DNA of 64,000 nt from Marsupella aquatica (Eukaryota; Marchantiophyta), in NCBI GenBank assembly GCA_973895155.1, contig OZ316897.1, positions 6,944,001 through 7,008,000 on the forward strand, read 5' to 3'. Under the pieces are notes generated by a model. It was not told where the DNA came from and ran no database searches. It saw only the letters and a list, made by a program, of their open reading frames with translations. Below, one piece after another: positions 45,978 to 53,450 of this stretch (position 1 is the stretch's first letter; every line of letters starts with the position of its first letter). The position numbers were made by a program, and so were the translations under genes.

Positions 45978-46252
45978 CGGTGGCTTTGGAGAGAAGCAAG
46001 AAGGACGAGGTCATCCGATGGCTTAGGGAGATGGAAGCCAAGGTGGAAGACCTAAAGGCGGCCAAGAAAGCCCAAGATGAGCTACGGATTAAATGGCATG
46101 AGCTAAACATCATGCAGGGGCAGTTGGATACCGCGCAGTCTGATAATCAGATTATCAAGGATAAACTGACTCAGACCCAAGGAGAGTTGGCCGAGGCGGT
46201 CAAAGATAGGGAGAAGTGGAAGCGAGAGCTGAGAGATGCAGAGGAGGCCCAC
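45978..46252 (+). mobile_element. Family A LTR, copy E, continued
   Basis: Picks up exactly where 41962 left off once the CGGTG duplication is counted once. Ends where LTR F begins. Confidence 0.9.
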
Positions 46253-48820
46253 TGTGATGCCTAGACAGGAATCACTCGGCCAGTTAAGTGGGTAAAGCAG
46301 GAAGGCACCCTAGGAACACCTTAGTATAGGGACAAAACAAGGAAAATATAAACCATTAGGGGCAACCATGGAACCCGGGCCGAGGCCGGAGGTAAGGACG
46401 CTGAGGGTGAAAACTCGATTAGGGTTAGGGCGCGTTAAGCGTCGGCGGCTAGGAAGGATCAACGGGAAGAAGGACCGGCAGAGGAGAGGGGTAAGGAGCA
46501 CTTGCAGGAGATGGTGGCTCATTTGCGAGCACGAACTAGGCAGACGACTACGGGAGGCCAACTACTGTCAGCTGCTTAGGCAAGCACTCGGGGGGAGAGT
46601 AGATACCGACGATCGACCTAAGGAGGGTATGAGCAACGTCAATCAAGCGGCACATTTCTGGGGATGCCTGTTCGAACGGGCAACTGAGTACATCAAGACT
46701 TACGAGGACGAGGAATCAGAAAGGGCAGCTCGAGAATGGCAGGAGCTCGCTCGATTGTGGGAGCTGCGCAAGACGGCTTTCTTAGGAGGCGAACTCATCA
46801 AGGATGAGTTCCTGTGGACGCCTACCTCCAATCAACTTGACGATCTTCTGTTTTGCAAAGACAGCGTCGTCGGCATCCGAGAGGCCATCAAGAACTGCAA
46901 CGACATACACTGGGAATTAAAGGGTAGCACGGAAAGGTGGACCCAGGCAACGGTGCTAGGAGAAACCTCCACAGCAGCAGAGATGAAAAGGAAGGGAGCC
47001 GTCAACGATGAAGCCACCCCGGCAAAAAGAACGAGGTCGGCGGCACCAAAGAAGCCAGCCGAGCAGCAGAGTAGGAGGCAGGGAGAAGCCGAAGAGGAGG
47101 AGGTCGATCCCATCAAGGCCATTCCAACCAGGGATGACACCTGGAAGGGCTGGGCGGCAACCCTACCGGTGGAAGTGCAACTACATTTTGCACGGGAGGA
47201 GGATGCATGCTTTACGGCAATGCAGACCAAGAAGTATCAAGGCTTCATGGCCGGATCCGGCTTAGAGGCCTTTGTAAGATTACCATGGTTGAAGCCGGAG
47301 GTACCGGAGTCAGACCTATTAGAATTCGTGGGGTCATGGGAACCCGAGACCAATTGCACGAGGATATATGGGAAGGATTTCTATCTTACTCCCAAGGTAA
47401 TTGCCGAAGTGTTTGGCTTGCCGATAGGCAATAAGACCAAAGTTGATACCAGGAAGACCTTGCCTGACAAGGAGTTCCGGTCGTTCCCCGGGCCATCAAC
47501 GAAGAATGGTTTCTTCCGGAACACCTGCACCAACCCGCACATAGGAGAGATGATCGACTTCTTGCGGGTGACCATGCATTGTAACTTGCCCAGGGCAGAG
47601 ATCGGCAAGGCATAGGTCTATCTGGCAGAAAGGCCAGACCCAAGCCGGGACTACAACGGGTACCTCCTCAACCAATTGAAGAAGATCTTAAAGGAGGAGC
47701 AGCAGGTAATCGGCATGGGGAGCGTGTCGCGGCTTGGCTATCACATGCCGCTGTTGTGCCGGTATGCCAGAGGTCAGACTTTTGCCCCAGTACTTCCCCT
47801 GCAGGTAAGGGCACCCGAGGAAGCTCCAACGCCGAGGCCGTTGGCTGAGAAGCCTCAACCACCTGTTAGCCCTACGATCGAGCAGGTGTTTAGACCCAGG
47901 AAGGAGGACTTGCCGATGCAGCAACCAGGCATGCAGAGTCTGCTGAAACTACTGGAGAAAGAAAAGAAATCGGCATCGGCAACAACAACGGCAATGGCAA
48001 CAATGCAGGACACTACTACAGAGGTAGGCCTACACCGGCTCACAAGAGAAAACCCCTTTGCTGGAGACAAGGAGAGAATCAGGCCGGAATCCAAGCCAGG
48101 TGTTCGAATGTATGTGGGAATCTCAAGCTCCGAATCTGAGGCAGAATTGCCTGAAGCTCCTACCGACGAAGAGGAGAGGGAGAAGCCGGACGTCCAAGAA
48201 GTAGAGGAGGCAGTGGAGGACTGCAGCCATGATAATTCTGGCTATGGGTTGGACCATCACGTTCCAGGAGTAAGGACCTGTGGCCGGTTTGTCCCCACAC
48301 TTCCAAGGGTAGTGCGAGGGGACCCCAACCAGCAGAGTAGCCCTGAGTCTCCCCCACCAGATGTTGCTCCCCCGAGCTTCGACGGCATAAAACAGACGGT
48401 GCAGGAATTTCAGGAGCGAATCAGGAAGGAAGAGGAGGCAGCCCTGGCTAGGGAAAAGGATTTACCAGGAGGAGATTGGCCGGAGGACATCAGGCGGCTA
48501 GCCAAAAAAGGAAGCAAACCTCTAGCCACGATTGAAGAGATCCGCAAGACGGCTTGGGAGCAGAGGCCGCGATGGGCGATGCCGATCACTTCTACTTACT
48601 CCACCTACGCTAAGAATAGAGCCATGGAGTATGGTGAGATGTGTGGGGAACTTGCGCTCGGCATCTTTGGAGAGGAGTTGGAGGTAGGACCCTTTTTCCA
48701 TAGGGAGCAGTTGGAGAAGCACCAATTAGAAGAAGCGGTGGCTTTAGAGAGAAGCAAGAAGGACGAGGTCATTCGGCGGCTTAGGAGGATGGAAGCCGAG
48801 ATTGAAGATCTAGGGGCGGC
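46253..48820 (+). mobile_element. Family A LTR, copy F, first ~2.6 kb
   Basis: Starts TGTGATGCCTAGACAGG, very close to element G. Cut at 48820 by the start of element G. Its own 3' part and that of E should lie right of the window, after G. Candidate TSDs to look for there are CCCAC for F and GCGGC for G. Confidence 0.9.
46368..48820 (+). pseudogene. LTR-encoded protein gene in F, one stop, 3'-truncated
   Basis: Starts ATGGAACCCGGG, nearly identical to the gene in G through the globular domain. A single TAG at 47613-47615 replaces the Gln codon after EIGKA; the frame is otherwise open to the cut at 48820. It retains the 36-codon segment (EEAVEDCSHDNSGYG...) that is missing from the 5' LTR of G. 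Confidence 0.88.
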
Positions 48821-48914
48821 TGTGATGCCTAGACAGGAATCACTCGGCCGGTTAAGTGGGTAAAGCAGGAAGGCACCCTAGGAACACCTTAGTATAGTGA
48901 CAAAACAAGGAAAA

Positions 48915-48920
48915 TATAAA
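48915..48920 (+). promoter_or_regulatory. TATA-like box at the LTR 5' end
   Basis: TATAAA in AAGGAAAATATAAAC, conserved in all family A copies. It is only about 16 bases from the first ATG (48936), so if used, translation would more likely start at the next conserved Met (49194). Confidence 0.35.
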
Positions 48921-48935
48921 CAATTAGGGGCAACC

Positions 48936-51900
48936 ATGGAACCCGGGCCGAGGCCGGAGGTAAGGCTAAGGGTGAAAACCCGATTAGGGTTAGGGCGCGT
49001 TAAGCGTCGGCGGCTAGGAAGGATCAACGGGAAGAAGGACCGGCAGAGGAGAGGGGTAAGGAGCGCTTGCAGGAGATGGTGGCTCATTTGCGAGCACGAA
49101 CTAGGCAGACGACTACGGGAGGCCAACTACTGTCAGCTACTTAGGCAAGCACTCGGGGAGAGAGTAGATACCGACGATCGACCTAAGGAGGGTATGAGCA
49201 ACGTCAATCAAGCGGCACATTTCTGGGGATGCCTGTTCGAACGGGCAACTGAGTACATCAAGACTTACGAGGACGAGGAATCAGAAAGGGCAGCTCGAGA
49301 ACGGCAGGAGCTCGCTCGATTGTGGGAGCTACAGAAGACGGCTTTCTTAGGAGGCGAACTCATCAAGGACGAGTTCCTGTGGACGCCTACTTCCAATCAA
49401 CTCGACGATCTTCTGTTTTGCAAAGACAGCGTCGTCGGCATCCGAGAGGCCATCAAGAACTGCAACGACATACACTGGGAATTAAAGGGTAGCACGGAAA
49501 GGTGGACCCAGGCAACGGTGCTAGGAGAAACCTCCACGGCAGCAGAGATGAAGAGGAAGGGGGCCGTCAACGATGAAGCCACCCCGACAAAAAGAACGAG
49601 GTCGGCGGCACCAAAGAGGCCAGCCGAGCAGCAGAGCAGGAGGCAGGGAGAAGCCGAAGAGGAGGAGGTCGATCCCATCAAGGCCATTCCAACCAGGGAT
49701 GACACCTGGAAGGGCTGGGCGGCAACCCTACCGGTGGAGGTGCAACTACATTTTGCACGGGAGGAGGATGCATGCTTTACGGCCATGCAGACCAAGAAGT
49801 ACCAAGGCTTCATGGCCGGATCCGGCTTGGAGGCCTTTGTAAGATTACCATGGCTGAAGCCGGAGGTACCGGAGTCAGACCTATTAGAATTCGTGGGGTC
49901 ATGGGAACCCGAGACCAATTGCACGAGGATATATGGGAAGGATTTCTATCTTACTCCCAAGGTAATTGCCGAAGTGTTTGGCTTGCCGATAGGCAATAAG
50001 ACCAAAGTTGATACCAGGAAGACCCTGCCTGACAAGGAGTTCCGGTCGTTCCCCGGGCCATCAACGAAGAATGGCTTCTTCCGGAACACCTGCACCAACC
50101 CGCACATAGGAGAGATGATCGACTTCTTGCGGGTGACCATGCATTGTAACTTGCCGAGGGCAGAGATCGGCAAGGCACAGGTCTATCTGGCAGAAAGGCC
50201 AGACCCAAGCCGGGACTACAACGGGTACCTCCTCAACCAATTGAAGAAGATCTTAAAGGAGGAGCAGCAGGTAATCGGCATGGGGAGCGTGTCGCGGCTT
50301 GGCTATCACATGCCGCTGTTGTGCCGGTATGCCAGAGGTCAGACTTTTGCCCCGGTACTTCCCCTGCAGGTAAGGGCACCCGAGGAAGCTCCAACGCCGA
50401 GGCCGTTGGCTGAGAAGCCTCAACCACCTGTTAGTCCTACGATCGAGCAGGTGTTTAGGCCCAGGAAGGAAGACTTGCCGATGCAGCAACCAGGCATGCA
50501 GAGTCTGCTGAAACTACTGGAGAAAGAAAAGAAATCGGCATCGGCAACAACAACGGCAACGGCAACAATGCAGGACACTACTACAGAGGTAGGCCTACAC
50601 CGGCTCACAAGAGAAAACCCCTTTGCTGGAGACAAGGAGAGAATCAGGCCGGAATCCAAGCCAGGTGTTCGAATGTACGTGGAAACCTCAAGCTCCGAAT
50701 CTGAGGCAGAATTGCCTGAAGCTCCTACCGACGAAGAGGAGAGGGAGAAGCCGGACGTCCAAGAGGTAGTGCGAGGGGACCCCAACCAGCAGAGTAGCCC
50801 TGAGTCTCCCCCACCAGATGTTGCTCCCCCGAGCTTCGACGGCATAAAACAGACGGTGCAGGAATTTCAGGAGCGAATCAAGCAGGAGGAAGAGGCCGCT
50901 CTGGCTAAGGAAAAGGATTTACCAGGAGGAGATTGGCCGGAGGACATCAGGCGGCTAGCCGAAAAAGGAAGCAAACCTCTAGCCACGATTGAAGAGATCC
51001 GCAGGACGGCTTGGGAGCAGAGGCCACGATGGGCGATGCCGATCACTTCTACTTACTCCACCTACGCTAAGAATAGAGCCATGGAGTATGGTGAGATGTG
51101 TGGGGAACTTGCGCTCGGCATCTTTGGAGAGGAGTTGGAGGTAGGACCCTTTTTCCATAGGGAGCAGTTGGAGAAGCACCAATTAGAAGAAGCGGTGGCT
51201 TTAGAGAGAAGCAAGAAGGACGAGGTCATTCGGCGGCTTAGGAGGATGGGAGCCGAGATTGAAGATCTAAGGGCGGCCAAGAAAGCCCAAGATGAACTGC
51301 GGATTAAACGACATGAGCTGAACATCATGCAGGGGCAGTTGGACGCCGCGCAGGCTGATAATCAGAATATCAAGGATAAACTGACTCAGACGCAGGAAGA
51401 GTTGGCCGACACGATCAAAGAAAGGGAAAAGTGGATGCAAGAGCTGAAGAATACAGAGGAGGCCCACATAACAGCCAACAGCCGGGCCATGGCGGAGACC
51501 CAAAGAAAGGAATGGGCGTTGAAAGGGGAGCTCGAGAAAATCCGCGGAGCCCTTGAGCAGAAGGAGGTCGAGTTAGGGAAATCCTATCAAGGGATTATGG
51601 CGCTGCAGCAGGAGCTTGCGTCCCTGACGGCCAGCTTCAAGGCCGACCTAAGGGAGAAGGACGAGATGCTCGAACAGACTTACGCCAAGATGAACCAGAT
51701 GGAGTCTGTCATCATTGCAGAGCTCGACAAGGAGCTAAGAGCAACCCAGGAGGAGAAGGCTACCTTGAAGAAGGAATTGGAGGAAGCCCACAGGGAGCAG
51801 GAGGAGGCCAAAAACGAGCTGGAGGGGGCACGTAAGGACCTGGATGAAACCCAAGAGGAGTTGGAGGAAATCACGACGAAGATGGAGAACCTACAGCGGC

Positions 51901-52469
51901 GGGCCGACAACCAAACAGAGCGGCTGAAGAAACAAGCCGCAGTATTTAAATGCTTAGCTGCAGCAGGTCCATCTCCTGTTGGGACAAACCAGTTACCAGG
52001 GGTGGTAATTGCCGAAGGACAAGCCGCGCCACCTGCACCAGTGCCGGAGGTAAGTGGGAAGGGGAAGGGACCAGCTGCCGAGCCACCAACGAAGAAGAAG
52101 CGGAAACCTTCAGGGTCAAGGAGTAATACGACTTCACAGGCCGTGGTGATCAAGGAGGTAGACCCAGCACCGACCCCAGACAGGGTCACGGCTAAGGATC
52201 CAACTACCCTAGGGGAAGGGGAAGCCGAAGCCGTGGGGGTGGCTGAAGCCGAAGCCGAAGCCGTGGGGATGGCTGAAGCCGAAGCCGTGGGGGTGGCTGA
52301 AGCCGAAGCCGTGGGAGTTGTCGAGGCTGAAGCCGAAGGTGGACCCAGTCAGGCCGATGGAGAGTTGACTCGGTCAAGGGCAGGTAATCTGTCAGTAGGC
52401 GGGCCAACGGCAGTGGCTGAGGAGGAAGTGTTGGGGGCGTCCATTGAGGATCCACCACCGGTGTCGTGA
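48936..52469 (+). CDS. LTR (U3)-encoded PMD-like/coiled-coil protein, 1177 aa
   Basis: Complete ORF within a retrotransposon LTR, starting at ACCATGG (Kozak-like). Order: a very basic N-terminus (residues 1-60); a segment starting MSNVNQAAHFWGC (from about residue 87, an alternative start at 49194); a Lys/Arg/Glu-rich linker; a globular region (about 270-490) with GKDFYLTPKVIAEVFGLPIG and NGFFRNTCTNPHIGEMIDF. That region resembles, by pattern only, the plant mobile/'putative plant transposon' domains found in plant TE proteins. A Pro/Thr-rich linker follows, then a coiled coil (about 760-1010) and an acidic Ala-rich tail with the nuclear-localisation-like KKKRKP. No enzyme motif seen. Genomic RNA that ends in the 3' LTR would include this gene after pol. 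It resembles in position, not sequence, the U3 gene of mouse mammary tumour virus. Function unknown; a nuclear DNA- or RNA-binding or structural role is plausible. Confidence 0.85.
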   Translation: MEPGPRPEVRLRVKTRLGLGRVKRRRLGRINGKKDRQRRGVRSACRRWWLICEHELGRRLREANYCQLLRQALGERVDTDDRPKEGMSNVNQAAHFWGCLFERATEYIKTYEDEESERAARERQELARLWELQKTAFLGGELIKDEFLWTPTSNQLDDLLFCKDSVVGIREAIKNCNDIHWELKGSTERWTQATVLGETSTAAEMKRKGAVNDEATPTKRTRSAAPKRPAEQQSRRQGEAEEEEVDPIKAIPTRDDTWKGWAATLPVEVQLHFAREEDACFTAMQTKKYQGFMAGSGLEAFVRLPWLKPEVPESDLLEFVGSWEPETNCTRIYGKDFYLTPKVIAEVFGLPIGNKTKVDTRKTLPDKEFRSFPGPSTKNGFFRNTCTNPHIGEMIDFLRVTMHCNLPRAEIGKAQVYLAERPDPSRDYNGYLLNQLKKILKEEQQVIGMGSVSRLGYHMPLLCRYARGQTFAPVLPLQVRAPEEAPTPRPLAEKPQPPVSPTIEQVFRPRKEDLPMQQPGMQSLLKLLEKEKKSASATTTATATMQDTTTEVGLHRLTRENPFAGDKERIRPESKPGVRMYVETSSSESEAELPEAPTDEEEREKPDVQEVVRGDPNQQSSPESPPPDVAPPSFDGIKQTVQEFQERIKQEEEAALAKEKDLPGGDWPEDIRRLAEKGSKPLATIEEIRRTAWEQRPRWAMPITSTYSTYAKNRAMEYGEMCGELALGIFGEELEVGPFFHREQLEKHQLEEAVALERSKKDEVIRRLRRMGAEIEDLRAAKKAQDELRIKRHELNIMQGQLDAAQADNQNIKDKLTQTQEELADTIKEREKWMQELKNTEEAHITANSRAMAETQRKEWALKGELEKIRGALEQKEVELGKSYQGIMALQQELASLTASFKADLREKDEMLEQTYAKMNQMESVIIAELDKELRATQEEKATLKKELEEAHREQEEAKNELEGARKDLDETQEELEEITTKMENLQRRADNQTERLKKQAAVFKCLAAAGPSPVGTNQLPGVVIAEGQAAPPAPVPEVSGKGKGPAAEPPTKKKRKPSGSRSNTTSQAVVIKEVDPAPTPDRVTAKDPTTLGEGEAEAVGVAEAEAEAVGMAEAEAVGVAEAEAVGVVEAEAEGGPSQADGELTRSRAGNLSVGGPTAVAEEEVLGASIEDPPPVS
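52218..52345 (+). repeat. In-frame GAAGCCGAAGCCGTGGG repeat
   Basis: Units of about 24 bp encoding Ala-Glu-Ala-Val-Gly-(Val/Met)-Ala-Glu near the C-terminus of the LTR protein. The 5' LTR of G has one extra 6-bp subunit relative to the 3' LTR; L0 has fewer and more divergent units. Confidence 0.75.
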
Positions 52470-53094
52470 CGGTGCAAGGGCGCCGTTCCTTTTAGGGAGG
52501 GCGGACGTGGAGGGAGGAGGCGTGAGTGGGCAGGGCGGGCACGGATCTCCACGTTTAGGATTAGGATCAGAACCAGGAGCGGCCCTGACACTTAGCTTAG
52601 TGGGATTGCGGTCCCACTGGTAGGAGCAACACTTGTGCTCCTGCCTTGCTGTACATAGGTAGATTCGGGCAAGTAGATTACTGTTAAGTAGATTAGGCTT
52701 ACGATGCAAAGAATGGCGGATCCACTACCAGGATAAGTACCTGGGCAGCGGGGAGCTCAGGGCCTCTTCTTTAGCAAGTTTTTAGTTTGCACCAGCCGGG
52801 CTGGGATCAAGTAGTACGAGAAGCTCTCGGTTAGTCATACAGTGACCCTTGTGTATATTCATGTTTCCTCATGCCTAAGAGCTGAATAGAGTTGGCCTCA
52901 CGGCTTAGTTCGCAGAACTTGTGTATGAGATGTACTGTTTGTATGGCAAGTGCATGGTATGACTCAGTCAGAATGAGTCATTTTGCTATTTGTGTGTCGC
53001 ATTAACTTGTGTGAAGAGTGCCCACATCAACAGAAGGAAGGAAAGTAAGCAGGGGAGTGAGAGTTGGATGTGTCGAGCTGAGAGAGGTCTTAGC

Positions 53095-53135
53095 GGCTTA
53101 ACCAAGCCTATTGGGGATCATTCCGGCGGCGGAAT
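53095..53135 (+). other. Conserved double hairpin of family A LTR
   Basis: GGCTTAACCAAGCC (53095-53108; 5-bp stem) then ATTCCGGCGGCGGAAT (53120-53135; 6-bp stem), about 250 bp before the LTR end. Confidence 0.75.
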
Positions 53136-53384
53136 CCAAACATACCTAACAAGACGGAGGGGAAGACAGGGGAAGGCCTATATTAGGCCGGCTACGTATC
53201 TCATGACCCGATGAAGGATCTGTCCAGTATATGTGTGTAAAATGTTAATAGTAGTAGTAGAAGGTTAGCAGCGTCCCATGCCGCTAAGCCGCGGAAACGG
53301 CCTCGCCAAGCACGAAACCTGCGGGAATCGGCTTGAGCTGGGGGGTTTCTTGGGTTTAGGGAGCCATGGGACGCACCACATTTT

Positions 53385-53402
53385 TGGCGCTAGATGGAGG
53401 GG
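53385..53402 (+). other. Primer-binding site of G
   Basis: TGGCGCTAGATGGAGGGG, starting five bases (TTTTT) after the LTR end. TGG pairs with a tRNA CCA end. I cannot name the tRNA. Confidence 0.65.
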
Positions 53403-53423
53403 GCATTTCTTAAGCCGTGAGAT

Positions 53424-53450
53424 ATGAAGTTAGAACGGAAGCGTAGGTAA
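53424..53450 (+). promoter_or_regulatory. 8-codon upstream ORF overlapping gag AUG (G)
   Basis: ATG at 53424, eight codons, TAA at 53448-53450 that shares its A with the gag ATG (TAATG). Conserved in element D. Confidence 0.55.

Larger units (their letters stand above)
39510..46252 (+). pseudogene. LTR-encoded protein gene in E, broken and interrupted
   Basis: Homologue of 48936-52469 with the basic N-terminus, the globular domain (GKDFYLTPQVIAEVFGLPMG) and the start of the coiled coil. Breaks are TAG at 40052-40054 and 40283-40285 (both Trp codons in relatives), a TGA near 40335, a TGA at 41252-41254 (Arg codon CGA in relatives), and insertion of a 4-kb family C LTR after 41962. The frame resumes at 45978 and is cut by LTR F at 46252. 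Confidence 0.85.
48821..53380 (+). mobile_element. 5' LTR of element G, family A, 4560 bp
   Basis: Begins TGTGATGCC, ends CACCACA, followed by a primer-binding site. The 3' LTR at 59605 is nearly identical; by eye the two differ by scattered substitutions on the order of a percent, a 108-bp deletion here near 50765 and a 6-bp repeat-number difference near 52250. It was inserted into LTR F. It contains a complete protein gene. Confidence 0.95.

Noticed and set aside
3657-47615. TAG reassigned to glutamine (alternative genetic code)
   Set aside because: Intact genes here use TAG as a true stop (pol end, family C gene end), use CAG freely, and several TAGs replace Trp codons, so decay is the better explanation.
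48975-49000. Telomere-like TTAGGGTTAGGG inside every family A LTR start
   Set aside because: It is only two units, in coding frame (Arg-Leu-Gly-Leu-Gly-Arg), and is conserved as part of the ORF; no interstitial telomere array.
50755-50775. The 108-bp LTR difference as a removed intron (retrogene-like loss)
   Set aside because: With the GGTAG microhomology, no placement gives GT at the start and AG at the end, and the segment is coding in other copies.
48936-52469. Homology of the LTR protein to the mouse mammary tumour virus U3 gene product
   Set aside because: Only the position in U3 is alike; composition and domains are entirely different.
49397-52709. Many long antisense ORFs opposite the LTR gene and gag
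   Set aside because: They mirror the sense ORF's codon bias in every copy, carry no domain, and break independently between copies; treated as shadows.
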